A program made the position numbers and the translations under genes. The notes under the pieces are model-generated. The model saw only the letters and a list, made by a program, of their open reading frames with translations. It was not told where the DNA came from and did not search any database. From Roseivivax sediminis (GTDB lineage: Bacteria; Pseudomonadota; Alphaproteobacteria; Rhodobacterales; Rhodobacteraceae): 64,000 nt of DNA. Where the stretch lies: assembly GCF_900112685.1 (NCBI RefSeq), contig NZ_FOMS01000009.1, positions 131,501-195,500 of the forward strand. The letters run 5' to 3'. The stretch's first letter is position 1. Each line of letters begins with the position of its first letter. Shown piece after piece: positions 47,478 through 56,863 of the stretch.

Positions 47478-50381
47478 TCAGACGAAGAGGAAGTCCTCGG
47501 GTGTAAGGTCGGCGACGGAAACCCCGGCGACGATGATGGTCTGGCCGGCATAGGTCAGCGCAACCGCCGGATCGCCGTCATGGGTCGTCTCGGTAGGATT
47601 CAGTGTGGCCACCTTACCTGCGAGCCCGGTGCCCGGCGGATTGCCTACGCCGAGAAGCCGGATCACGTCCACGCCGTCCTCGAAGTCGGCGATCACGTCC
47701 ACTGCGCCGATTTCTCCTCCGTTGAAGACGAAGACGTCCTCGCCCGCCCCGCCGGTCACGGTGTCGTTGCCGTCTCCGCCGTTGATCGTGTCGTTTCCGT
47801 CGCCGCCGAAGATCATGTCGTCGCGTCCGCCTCCGGCCAGGAAGTCGTTGCCGCCATTGCCGCGAATGGTGTCATCGCCTTCACCGCCGCCGACGCTGTC
47901 GTTGCCGGCGCCGGCCTCGATGTCGTCCCGGCCGGTGCCGCCGCCGAGATCGTCGTTGCCGCCGCCGCCGCGGACCGTGTCGTCGCCGAAGGAGGCGCCC
48001 ATCGTGTCGCTGCCTTCGCCGCCTTCGATCAGGTCGTTGCCGGGTCCGCCAGCGACGACGTCGTTGCCGGGACCGCCGTCGATTTCGTCGTCGCCCTGTC
48101 CGCCGCCAAGCGTGTCGTTGCCGATGCCGCCGTTCAGTTCGTCGTCACCAAACCCGCCGCCCATGAAGTCAGCGCCACTGCCGCCGTTCGCGGTGTCGTT
48201 GCCGTTGCCGCCGGCGATGTTGTCGTTGCCGCCTTCGCCGTTCAGCAGATCGTCGCCGTCGTTGCCGATCAGGCCATCGGAATTGTTCCCGCCCTCGATC
48301 GTGTCGTCGTCGGCCCCGCCGAGCAGACGGTCGGAGCCGTCGCCGCCCTGGATCGAGTCGTCTCCTGCGCCGCCGTCCACGGTGTCGTTGCCGTCCCCGG
48401 CGATGACCGTGTCGTTGCCGCCGAGCGCGGCAATGGAATCGGCGCCGGGCGTACCGGTCAGCAGATCTGCGCCTTCGGTCGGCACTGCCTCTTCGACGTC
48501 GGTGACGTTGACGGTGAAGGTCCGGGTCGCGGTGCCGCCGTTGCCGTCCACCGCCTGCACGGTGACACCAAAGCTCGCCGCGGTCTCGAAGTCGAGCGGA
48601 GCAGCCGTCTCAAGGCTCGTCCCGTCGAGCGTGACACGCCCGCCGCCATCGTCGGTCAGGCTGTAGGTGATCGTGTCGCCCTCTGGATCGGTGGCCGAAA
48701 CCGTGCCGATCGTGGTGCCGAGGCCGGCATCCTCTGGCACCGAATTGCCCGACAGCGCCAGGTTCTCGGGCGCTTCGTTCACGTCGGTGACCGAGATCGT
48801 GAAGGTCTCGGTGTCGGTCTCACCGTCGGGGTCGCTGACCTCGACCGTGATGTCGAAGGAGGGCGTGGTCTCGTGGTCCAGCGCCGCAGCCGTCTCGAGC
48901 GCGTTGCCGTCGAACTGGACAAGTCCGCCGGCGTCGTCGGTCAGCGTATAGGTGATCGGGTCGCCGTCGGGGTCGGTCACGGCGAGGCTGCCGATCTGCG
49001 TGCCGGGGGCGACATTCTCGTCGATGCTCTGGTTCGACAATCCGTCGATCGTCGGCGCCTCGTTCACATCGAGCACGGCGAATTGCGTGGGGAAGGAACC
49101 CTGGGTGCCGTTTCGCAGATCGTCGACGAGAACGGTGCCATCCTCCGTCCCGTCGGTGCGCCACAGCTCGTTGCCCTCGTCGCCGGTCGTGGCGCTGAAG
49201 TAGACGTAGTCGCCGACCTCCAGGAACTGACCCGGATTCGAGTTTGCGTTGCCCGGGTTGATGTCCTTTAGCATCATGGTGCCTGTCGGTGTGCCATCGG
49301 TGATCCAGAGTTCCCGGCCATCTGTCCCGTTCTGCGCCGCGAAAACCGCGCGCGTGCCGTCCCCGAACGGCGTGATTTCGGTCGGGAAGGACCCGTTCGC
49401 CCCGGCGAATATATCGAGCACGAGCTCCGTGCCGCCCGCGGTGCCGTCCGAGATCCAGAGCTCGTCGTTGAGTGTGCCGTCATCGGCACGAAACAACACG
49501 CCGTCGCCGAACTCCACCATCCCGGTGATGCCCGAGGAACTGCCGCCAGGCGCAATGTCGGCCAGCAGGAAGGTGCCCACCGCGCTGCCGTCGGAGCGCC
49601 ACAGCTCCGATCCGTTCGCGCCGTCGTTGGCGTCGAAGAACAGGGTGTCACCGACAAGGACCATGTCGCCGGGGAAGGAGCTGAGCGCGCCGGCGCGGAT
49701 ATCCGAAACGAGGACGGTTCCGTCCTCCGTCCCGTCGGTCTTCCAGAGCTCGGTTCCATTCGTCCCGTCATTGGCGCTGAAATAGGCCACCGTGTCGCTC
49801 ACGGCGTCCGGGAACGTGGTGGGGTTCGACCCGGTGGCACCCGGATTGATGTCCTTCAGAAGAACCGTTCCGCCGGTCGTGCCGTCGGAGATGAACGGCT
49901 CCTGCCCGCGGGAGGGATCCTGCGCCCGGAACAGCACGCCGTCCTGGAAGGCGACGATCCCGAAGGGGCTGCTGCTCAGCGCGCCGGGGCGGATATCGCG
50001 CACGAGCGACGTGCCGTTCGACGTGCCGTCCGTCACCCAGAGTTCGTTTCCGGTCACACCGGAATTCGAAGCGGCGAAGAAGGCCCGGTTGCCAACCTGG
50101 GTGAAGGGACCGGGAAACGAGTTGTTCGTGCCGGGCAGGATGTCCTCTATCAACTGCGTGCCGCCGGGCGTGCCGTCGGAGCCGAAGAGTTCCTGGCCGA
50201 CATCGGTTCGGGTCGCGCGGAACACCACGCTTTCGCCGATGGAGGTCGTCAGGACCGGGAAGCTGCCGGTGGCCCCTGCCTCGATATCGGCGACGAGCGA
50301 CACCGATCCGTCAGGGTTGACCACGTACGGCTCATTTCCGAGGGCGCCGTTGTTGGCGGTGAAGAAAAGCAACTCGGTCAT
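47478..50381 (-). CDS. RTX protein A: nine ELWxTDGT repeats, two cadherin-like domains, RTX nonapeptides
   Basis: 967 residues without a Sec signal, from the ATG at 50381 (AAGGA site). Residues about 1-430 hold nine 47-residue repeats, eight with a clear ELWxTDGTxxGTxLVxDI core. Two cadherin-like domains follow at about 445-635 (LAVTDPDGDPITYTLTDDAG and VSATDPEGDTITYSLTDDGG). RTX calcium-binding nonapeptides (GGxGxDxUx) occupy about 640-880. The tail ends LTPEDFLFV. Acidic composition, RTX repeats and the C-terminal tail indicate a type I secretion substrate, probably an adhesin or surface layer component. Repeat folding into a propeller is inference. Confidence 0.88.
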   Translation of the reverse strand: MTELLFFTANNGALGNEPYVVNPDGSVSLVADIEAGATGSFPVLTTSIGESVVFRATRTDVGQELFGSDGTPGGTQLIEDILPGTNNSFPGPFTQVGNRAFFAASNSGVTGNELWVTDGTSNGTSLVRDIRPGALSSSPFGIVAFQDGVLFRAQDPSRGQEPFISDGTTGGTVLLKDINPGATGSNPTTFPDAVSDTVAYFSANDGTNGTELWKTDGTEDGTVLVSDIRAGALSSFPGDMVLVGDTLFFDANDGANGSELWRSDGSAVGTFLLADIAPGGSSSGITGMVEFGDGVLFRADDGTLNDELWISDGTAGGTELVLDIFAGANGSFPTEITPFGDGTRAVFAAQNGTDGRELWITDGTPTGTMMLKDINPGNANSNPGQFLEVGDYVYFSATTGDEGNELWRTDGTEDGTVLVDDLRNGTQGSFPTQFAVLDVNEAPTIDGLSNQSIDENVAPGTQIGSLAVTDPDGDPITYTLTDDAGGLVQFDGNALETAAALDHETTPSFDITVEVSDPDGETDTETFTISVTDVNEAPENLALSGNSVPEDAGLGTTIGTVSATDPEGDTITYSLTDDGGGRVTLDGTSLETAAPLDFETAASFGVTVQAVDGNGGTATRTFTVNVTDVEEAVPTEGADLLTGTPGADSIAALGGNDTVIAGDGNDTVDGGAGDDSIQGGDGSDRLLGGADDDTIEGGNNSDGLIGNDGDDLLNGEGGNDNIAGGNGNDTANGGSGADFMGGGFGDDELNGGIGNDTLGGGQGDDEIDGGPGNDVVAGGPGNDLIEGGEGSDTMGASFGDDTVRGGGGNDDLGGGTGRDDIEAGAGNDSVGGGEGDDTIRGNGGNDFLAGGGRDDMIFGGDGNDTINGGDGNDTVTGGAGEDVFVFNGGEIGAVDVIADFEDGVDVIRLLGVGNPPGTGLAGKVATLNPTETTHDGDPAVALTYAGQTIIVAGVSVADLTPEDFLFV

Positions 50382-50563
50382 GACAAATCCTTTCAGTATG
50401 CATTTTTCAAATATACCCCGGCGCCCCGTACGGAACGGTGCGGAGAACACCAGGATGTGCCCGAGTTTACCCTACGAAAACTTCTTCTCGAAGGATTCTT
50501 TGAGTGGCACCGGCCTGTCATTTGTATCAGTCTTTAGGTGTATCCGGCCCGGACTGACGCACG

Positions 50564-50815
50564 CTATGCGTGTTGAAAGAAGTGGATGTCGTCGAGCGTC
50601 CGGTTCCCGCCTCCAGTCCCGCGATGAGGATCGTCTGGCGCTTGTAGCCGAGCGAGATCACCGGGCAGCCGACGACAATTGCCGGGGTCGCGTGCGTCGA
50701 ACCGTCCCGCGAATCCCGATCCCGGCGCGTTCGTCACACCTGTCAGGATGAGAGTGTCGAGACCGGACTCGACCAACCCTCGATCGGCGCGGGGCGGAGA
50801 CGAGCCCGCCATGAG
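50564..50815 (-). pseudogene. Remnant of an RTX protein C-terminus with two frameshifts
   Basis: In one frame the DNA encodes GLDTLILTGVTNAPGSGFAG, nearly the same as the GVDTLFLVGVENAPGTGLAG of RTX B. The homology then moves to a second frame (ATPAIVVGCPVISLGYKRQT and ILIAGLEAGT, matching the SLTYQGQTILIEGVAA of RTX C). It returns to the first frame for RTLDDIHFF, matching the terminal DDFDFL. It is thus the decayed last 70 or so residues of a seventh RTX gene, without upstream nonapeptides. Homology is seen directly; the order of events is inferred. Confidence 0.7.
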
Positions 50816-50834
50816 CGTCCGCCTCCCGTGTACT

Positions 50835-50849
50835 CCGACAGCAATGGAA
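50835..50849. repeat. 15-bp intergenic sequence shared with 57124-57138, copy 1
   Basis: CCGACAGCAATGGAA is exact in both copies and is preceded in both by a similar GCGYCCGCCTC block. It lies upstream of RTX A and its remnant. Confidence 0.5.
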
Positions 50850-50958
50850 CACGGCGGAGCGCCGCCGCGTCACGGGCATTGCGGCCGCGCGATCCGCTTG
50901 GTCGCGGCGCGCGGCCGGGCCGGCCCAGGCACCAAAGCGAAGCGCCTCCTAAGCGCTC

Positions 50959-53900
50959 TCAGAGGAACGCGATGTCGTCGAGGCCGATGTCCTCGGCAGC
51001 AACGCCGAGCAGCAGGATCGACTGGCCATCGTAGCTGAGTTGCGCGGCGCTGGCGCCGGCGACCGTCACGTCCGAGATGGCGAGCGTGTCGAGCTTGCCG
51101 GCCAGGCCGGTGCCCGGCGCATTCTCCACCCCGACAAGGAAGAGCGTGTCCACGCCGTCCTGGAAGTCGGCGATCGTGTCGACGGCCCCGGTCTCTCCGG
51201 AGGTCCACACGAAGCGATCGGCGCCGATCCCGCCGGTGAGCAGATCGTCGCCGTCACCGCCGTTCAGCGTATCGGCCCCTGCCCCGCCGTCGACCGTGTC
51301 GTTGCGCCCGCCGCCGGCGAGGAAGTCGTTGCCGTCGCCGCCGACCACGACGTCGTTGCCTTCGCCCCCGCCGATGGAATCTGCTCCGGCCCCGCCGACG
51401 AGGCTGTCCATGCCGGTGCCGCCGCCGAGGCTGTCGTCGCCGGCATTGCCCCGAACGTTGTCGGCGCCGAAGGAGCCGCCGATGGTGTCGTCACCGGCCC
51501 CGCCCTCGAGCAGGTCGTCGCCGGGTCCGCCCGCGATCACGTCGTCGCCGGCATTGGTGGAGATGCTGTCATTCCCCTGGCCGCCGCCAACGGTGTCGTT
51601 GCCGGTGCTGCCGGTGACGGTGTCGTTGCCGGGGCCGCCGCCAATGAAATCGTCGCCCGGCCCACCGTCGATCACGTCATCGCCGGTGGAGCCGGAGATG
51701 TTGTCGTCGCCGGCGCCGCCGAGCAGCGTGTCGCTGCCGCCTTCGCCGAGGACACCGTCGTTCCCCGCGCCGCCGTCGAGGTTGTCGTCGCCGGCGCCGC
51801 CGGCAACGCGGTCGTCGTCGTCCGTGCCGGTCAGCGTGTCCGGTCCGTCGGTGCCGATGATGACCTCTCCCTGCGTGCCACCGCCGCCGCCCATGGTCTC
51901 CAGAAGATCTGCCGCGGTGCGGGCGCCGTCGGTGAACACGAAGCTCTCGATCGCGCGATAGCTGTCCTCGCCCAGGGCGGAAGTCAGGACGATGTCGCCG
52001 TTCTGCGCCTCCGAAACCCTTACCTCGGTCAGCGCCAGGCCGATGACCGCGGTGTCGTCGCCAGCATCGCCGTCGATGAGGTCGTCGCCGTTGCCACCGC
52101 GCAGGGTATCGTCGCCCGCCCCGCCGCGCAGGAAGATGTCTGCGGCGTACCCGGTGGCGACCATCCGGTCGCCGGCCGAGGTGCCCCGCACCTCCTCGAT
52201 ATTGCTGAACGTGTCGGTCGCGCCGGAGGCGTCGATCGCGGTTCCGGCCGCAACGTTCACGGTGACGCCGGTCTCTCCCGCGGTACCGAAGACGCCGTCC
52301 GCCTGCATGTAGAGGATGTCGAAACCGCCGCCGCCGTCGATCGTGTCGGCACCGTCCTGTCCTGCGAAGCCTTCGTCCAGGTCGGAGCCGGTCAGGACGT
52401 CGCCCTGCTGCGTGCCCTCCACGTAGTCGACGAAAGTGAAGGTGTCGTTTACCTCCCCATTCGTGGCGACACTCGTGCCGGAGCCGTTGGCACCGATGGT
52501 CACGGTCACGCCGCCCACGTCATCGATATCGGCGTAGCTGAGGTCGAGACCGCGGCCGCCGCCGAGGGCGAAGGCGGCCTCGTGGCCGATGACGGTGTTG
52601 CTGCCGATGCCGGGACGCACGTAATCGCCGAAACCCTGGCTGTCGGCGCGACCGGTGGCGGCATCGATGAGGTCGTCGCCGGCCCCGCCGATCAGCACAT
52701 CGCGGCCTCCGCCGCCAGTCAGGGTGTCCGCGCCAGACCCCGAGACGAGCCGGTTGTCGCCGCCGTTGCCGGTCAGCACCGCCGAGACCGCGCCGACGAA
52801 CGTCACGTCCTCGATGCCCGAAAGGTCGTCTGCCTCGGCCGGATCGCCCTGCAGGCCGCCGGTGCCGGCGGCAAGGTCTGCGACCACCACGAAATCGCCC
52901 GCTTCGGCGTCCGGCAGGGTGTAGCGCAACTCGTCCCGGCCGGCACCGCCGGCAAAGGTGTCGGCGCCGGTGCCGGCCTCGATCACGTCATCGCCGGCGC
53001 CCCCGTTCACCGAATCGTCGCCGGCGCCGTCCTCGATCGTGTCGTTGCCCGCACCACCCAGGATCGTGTCGTTGCCGGCCTCGCCGCGAAGGTCGTCATC
53101 GCCGCCGCGGCCGGCGATGGAATCGTCGCCCGCCCGGCCCAAAAGACGTTCCGAGGCATCGCCGCCGAGGATGGTGTCGCCCTCGGCGCTGCCGCGCAGG
53201 TACTCAATGCTGGCGAGCGTGTCGATGAAACCGCTGCCGTTCCGGCTGCCGCTGGCACTGCCCGTGGCCAGGTCTACGGTCACCGCGCCGACGCCGTTGG
53301 TATCGTAGCGCACCCGGTCGAAGCCGCCGCCTCCGTCGATGCTGTCATTCCCGCCGCGCGGGATGAAGAAGTCGTCGCCCTCTCCGCCGGTCAGCGTGTC
53401 GGCGAAATCGGTGCCGCCGATCTCCAGTCCACCGGGACCGCTGCGCGTGATCGTGTCGGTCCCGCCGAGCCCGTCCTCGATGGTGCCTGCGCCCATGTCG
53501 GCGACGATACCGGTCTGCGGCCCGTCCACGCCGTCCCAGGAATAGAAGATCCGCAGGAACGCGTCTTCGCCGAGGTCGAGGTCGAAACGGTCGTCCCCGG
53601 CCCCGCCCGAGACCGGCACCCAGTGACCCGCGGTCAAGGTCAGGTCGAAGCGGTCGTCTGCGCCGGAGCCGACGACCCCAAAGCCGCCGCCTTCGGCGGT
53701 CGAGGCCGCAGTGAACGCGGCGAAGCTGTCGGTGAAAGTTCCGTCGGTGACGGAGGCCGTGCCGGCGCCGGTGTCCACGCTCACGGTGACAGGGCCGGGG
53801 ATGTAGTCGTATTCGATCTCGTAATAGCTGCCCGCGGCGGCCTGGGCGAAGGTGTAGAGATCGTTCCCCGGCGTGGCGTGCAGACGGTCGTAGCCGGTGT

Positions 53901-54408
53901 TCGTGCCCGGGTCGATCGTATCCCCCGTCCTGCCGCCGATCAGTTCGTCGTCGAAGGCGCTGCCGACAATATCGACGGGCTGCGTGACGCCGAGAAACAC
54001 GTCCTCGAGATCGTCCATGTCGAAGCGGCTGATCGCGCCGGCGGCATCCACCTCGACGGTGCCGTCCTGCGAGAAAAGCGCGGAGAGCTGTGCGGTATCA
54101 TCAGCTTCGATCGCGCTGTCGAGGGCCGCGACGAAATCGACCAGGCCCCAGGTCAGGCCGGTAAAGGTCGCTACAGTCTCGCTCTCCACGGCGAAAGTGA
54201 TGGCGGAAATCGTGCCGGCCGCGGGTTCCCCGTCATCGTCGGTGGCAAAGCCGGACCCGGTAAGCGTGCTGACCATACCGGTATCGGGGTTCTGCAGCAC
54301 GATCTCGGTGGCGGAAAAAAAGCCGACGTCGGGTTCGAAGAGGTTGTCGTTGGACACGAAGGCGTCGCCGACGACGTTCACTGTCGGGCCGAAATACGTG
54401 ATCTGCAT
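50959..54408 (-). CDS. RTX protein B: large calcium-binding protein with several RTX blocks
   Basis: 1,149 residues from the ATG at 54408 (CGGAG site). The first 160 residues are a non-repeat domain (MQITYFGPTVNVVGDAFVSN) unique in this array. RTX nonapeptide blocks alternate with 60-100-residue beta segments (FDRVRYDTNGVGAVTVDLAT, LSYADIDDVGGVTVTIGAN), and the main block is at about 880-1060. The tail IGLDDIAFL matches its paralogues. There is no Sec signal; type I export is expected. No catalytic motif was found, so adhesion, matrix or S-layer roles are most likely. Its stop is about 140 bp from the RTX remnant. Confidence 0.85.
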   Translation of the reverse strand: MQITYFGPTVNVVGDAFVSNDNLFEPDVGFFSATEIVLQNPDTGMVSTLTGSGFATDDDGEPAAGTISAITFAVESETVATFTGLTWGLVDFVAALDSAIEADDTAQLSALFSQDGTVEVDAAGAISRFDMDDLEDVFLGVTQPVDIVGSAFDDELIGGRTGDTIDPGTNTGYDRLHATPGNDLYTFAQAAAGSYYEIEYDYIPGPVTVSVDTGAGTASVTDGTFTDSFAAFTAASTAEGGGFGVVGSGADDRFDLTLTAGHWVPVSGGAGDDRFDLDLGEDAFLRIFYSWDGVDGPQTGIVADMGAGTIEDGLGGTDTITRSGPGGLEIGGTDFADTLTGGEGDDFFIPRGGNDSIDGGGGFDRVRYDTNGVGAVTVDLATGSASGSRNGSGFIDTLASIEYLRGSAEGDTILGGDASERLLGRAGDDSIAGRGGDDDLRGEAGNDTILGGAGNDTIEDGAGDDSVNGGAGDDVIEAGTGADTFAGGAGRDELRYTLPDAEAGDFVVVADLAAGTGGLQGDPAEADDLSGIEDVTFVGAVSAVLTGNGGDNRLVSGSGADTLTGGGGRDVLIGGAGDDLIDAATGRADSQGFGDYVRPGIGSNTVIGHEAAFALGGGRGLDLSYADIDDVGGVTVTIGANGSGTSVATNGEVNDTFTFVDYVEGTQQGDVLTGSDLDEGFAGQDGADTIDGGGGFDILYMQADGVFGTAGETGVTVNVAAGTAIDASGATDTFSNIEEVRGTSAGDRMVATGYAADIFLRGGAGDDTLRGGNGDDLIDGDAGDDTAVIGLALTEVRVSEAQNGDIVLTSALGEDSYRAIESFVFTDGARTAADLLETMGGGGGTQGEVIIGTDGPDTLTGTDDDDRVAGGAGDDNLDGGAGNDGVLGEGGSDTLLGGAGDDNISGSTGDDVIDGGPGDDFIGGGPGNDTVTGSTGNDTVGGGQGNDSISTNAGDDVIAGGPGDDLLEGGAGDDTIGGSFGADNVRGNAGDDSLGGGTGMDSLVGGAGADSIGGGEGNDVVVGGDGNDFLAGGGRNDTVDGGAGADTLNGGDGDDLLTGGIGADRFVWTSGETGAVDTIADFQDGVDTLFLVGVENAPGTGLAGKLDTLAISDVTVAGASAAQLSYDGQSILLLGVAAEDIGLDDIAFL

Positions 54409-54545
54409 GGAAACTCCGGTATTGCTCAAAATGCGTGGGCTTGCCTGGGCATGCCACATTCAAGTCATACAAGCCGTGACCGGTAAAAAAAGTCTTTTGT
54501 TCCGCCCGCTTCGGGCTGCCGCACGAGCATATCCCGCGTAACGAG

Positions 54546-54573
54546 AGGAGGGGCCCCGAGCGAGGCCCCTCCT
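54546..54573. terminator. Hairpin downstream of RTX C
   Basis: A perfect 10-bp stem AGGAGGGGCC / GGCCCCTCCT with an 8-nt loop, 20 bp beyond the RTX C stop codon. There is no T tract on the transcribed side. The rest of the 184-bp gap is the AT-rich leader of RTX B, with an A7 run near 54485. Confidence 0.55.
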
Positions 54574-54592
54574 GGTTGCGGAGCGCGCCGCT

Positions 54593-56863
54593 TCAGAGGA
54601 AATCGAAGTCGTCCACCGTCAGGTCGGAGGCGGCAACACCTTCGATCAGGATCGTCTGGCCCTGGTAGGTGAGCGAAGCGCCGGCCTCGCCGTCGATCAC
54701 GGCGTCCTCGATCATCAGCGCATCGACCCGGCCCTGAAGGCCGCTACCGGGCGCGTTCTCGACCCCGGTGAGGCGGATCGAGTCGATGCCGTCCTCGAAA
54801 TCCAGGATCACGTCGGTCGCGCCGGCATCGCCCTCGTTCCAGACGAAGACGTCGGCGCCGTCGCCGCCATCCATCGTGTCGTTGCCGTCGCCGCCGTTGA
54901 TCACGTCCGCGCCATCACCGCCTTCGATACTGTCGTTGCGGCCGCCGCCGGCGAGGAAGTCGTCTCCGTCGCCGCCGTCGATCGTGTCGTCGCCTTCGCC
55001 GCCGCCGACGCTGTCGTCGCCGTCGCCGGCATCTATGACGTCGCGCCCGGTGCCGCCGCCGAGATCGTCGTTGCCGACGCCGCCGTCCACGGTATCGTCG
55101 CCGAAGGACGCGCCCATGACGTCGTCGCCGGCACCGCCGTTGATGACATCGTCCCCGGCACCGCCCGCGACCACGTCGTCGCCGATGCCGGCATTGATCG
55201 TGTCGTTGCCGAACCCGCCCCCGATGGTGTCGTCGCCGGCCTGACCCAGCATGAAGTCGCTGCCGAGGCCGCCACCCATGAAGTCGTCGCCGTCGCCGCC
55301 GCGCACGTCGTCGTTGCCGTCGCCGCCGGCCATGTTGTCGTTCCCGGCCCCGCCGGTCATCACGTCGCCGCCGGCGCCGCCGATCACCCCGTCATCGCCG
55401 GGTCCGCCCGACAGGTTGTCGTCGCCCGCGCCGCCGTCGACCCGGTCGTCGCCGGCACCGCCGCTTAGGTTGTCGTCACCGGCACCGCCCGTCAGCACGT
55501 CGTTGCCGTCGGTGCCGGTCTGCACCAGCGGCACGGAGGCCGCGGAGTCGAGGAACGACTCGTCGCCGGTAAGGGCGAAATCGAGCACGGCATTCTCGAA
55601 CGCCGCCGTGCCCGGCGTCAGGCCAGCCGCCTCGGCTGCTTCCTCGGCCGCGGACCGCACCGCGGGATCGAGCGTGTCGATCGACACTTCAGCCGCCGGG
55701 AAGGCCGCGTCGTAGAAGCCGGCATTCGATTCGCCCGAGTCATAGGTGAAGAGGCTCTCGGCCTCGCCGACCCGCCAGTCGTCGCGGTACTGCCCGTAGA
55801 CATCCGCGAAGGCGAAGGGGCGGGCCAGCGGCGTGCCGTCGGCCAGGGCGACATCGTTGTCCTGGTTGCCGTCGCCGTCCCCAAGCAGCCCCTCGAGCGA
55901 CCCGAGGAGTTCGTCGTTGAGGCGCAGGTCGACATCGACCCGCCCGTCGGAGACGCGCACGATCACCTGACTGTCGCCGTTGTTCACGACGCCGTCCCCG
56001 CCCGGGTAGACGATGCGATACTCGTTGCCGGTGCGGAAGATCGCGCCGTTGCCGACATCGATCCCCTCGCCGTCCTCGAGCACCACGACTTCGCCACCGA
56101 TGCTCAGCGGGTTCTCGTCGGTGCCGTCGATCTGGACGGCATTGCCGTCCACCTCGGTCGCGACCGCCGAGATCAGCGAGGCGTTCGGGCCGGCCTGCTC
56201 CATCCGGGCCTGGACCTGGAAGTCTCCGCCATCCGCCGTTTGCAGCAGGACGTATTCGCCGACCGCCTGGAAGTCGTAACCGACGCCGTCGAGTGTCTGC
56301 AGGTGCGGATCGCCCGCGGCCCAGCCGACAAGCAGATCATCCGGCAGCGTCGGCAGTACCAGGTCGAGGATTCCGAACGGATCGAAGGGTTCGACGGGCT
56401 CTGCCGGTTCGCCCGGCTCCGCGGGTTCGCCCGGATCGATGTCGAACGCCTCGGCCAGGAGGACCGAATCGTCGAGCCCGGCCAGCGACTCGCGGATCGC
56501 GTCGAAGGCCTGCGTGAAGGTCGAGAAATCGCGCGAGACAAGTTCGTTGAAGAGATCGAGGATCTGGTTGATGACCGTATCGACATCGGTGTTGTCGGGC
56601 ACGGTCTCATCGGTAACGAACTGCCGCAGGCTCTGTTCGAGCGACGGCAGGATAGCCTCGAGCTGGCTGAAGTCGGCACTGGCCAGATTGGCCTCGGCCG
56701 CATCCAGCAATGCGCGATACTCCCCGACCGTCACCGTGGTCAAGTCGGACGTGACCAGGTCCTCCAGCGCCTCGTTGCCGGTGAAGCCGACGGCGATTCC
56801 GGCGAGGCTGGCCCAGGCAAGGAAGTCGTCGAGCGAGTCGAGATCCGGATTTTCGAAAAGCAT
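54593..56863 (-). CDS. RTX protein C with von Willebrand factor type D domain
   Basis: 756 residues from the ATG at 56863 (AGGGAA site). Residues about 1-150 are helical and acidic, followed by a short GEPAEPGEPAEPVEP linker. A von Willebrand type D domain runs from about 183 to 400 (GDPHLQTLDGVGYDFQAVGE, YVLLQTADG.FQVQARME, then LLGDGDGNQDND). RTX nonapeptides occupy about 450-665, and the tail ends LTVDDFDFL. VWD domains in bacteria are found in large surface adhesins; here one is joined to a type I secreted RTX stalk. Probable adhesin or polymerising matrix protein. Confidence 0.88.
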   Translation of the reverse strand: MLFENPDLDSLDDFLAWASLAGIAVGFTGNEALEDLVTSDLTTVTVGEYRALLDAAEANLASADFSQLEAILPSLEQSLRQFVTDETVPDNTDVDTVINQILDLFNELVSRDFSTFTQAFDAIRESLAGLDDSVLLAEAFDIDPGEPAEPGEPAEPVEPFDPFGILDLVLPTLPDDLLVGWAAGDPHLQTLDGVGYDFQAVGEYVLLQTADGGDFQVQARMEQAGPNASLISAVATEVDGNAVQIDGTDENPLSIGGEVVVLEDGEGIDVGNGAIFRTGNEYRIVYPGGDGVVNNGDSQVIVRVSDGRVDVDLRLNDELLGSLEGLLGDGDGNQDNDVALADGTPLARPFAFADVYGQYRDDWRVGEAESLFTYDSGESNAGFYDAAFPAAEVSIDTLDPAVRSAAEEAAEAAGLTPGTAAFENAVLDFALTGDESFLDSAASVPLVQTGTDGNDVLTGGAGDDNLSGGAGDDRVDGGAGDDNLSGGPGDDGVIGGAGGDVMTGGAGNDNMAGGDGNDDVRGGDGDDFMGGGLGSDFMLGQAGDDTIGGGFGNDTINAGIGDDVVAGGAGDDVINGGAGDDVMGASFGDDTVDGGVGNDDLGGGTGRDVIDAGDGDDSVGGGEGDDTIDGGDGDDFLAGGGRNDSIEGGDGADVINGGDGNDTMDGGDGADVFVWNEGDAGATDVILDFEDGIDSIRLTGVENAPGSGLQGRVDALMIEDAVIDGEAGASLTYQGQTILIEGVAASDLTVDDFDFL

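Larger units (their letters stand above)
50382..50958. other. 577-bp interval between RTX genes A and B
   Basis: It contains the AT-rich upstream region of RTX A (including a TATATT -10-like hexamer on the minus strand at 50415-50410), the frameshifted RTX tail at 50564-50815, and a 15-bp sequence (50835-50849) repeated at 57124-57138. No intact gene is seen. Confidence 0.6.

Noticed and set aside
51040-54486. A 1,148-codon open frame antisense to RTX B
   Set aside because: Low-complexity Ala/Val/Gly product caused by the repetitive GGxGxD codons read backwards; the same happens opposite the other RTX genes.
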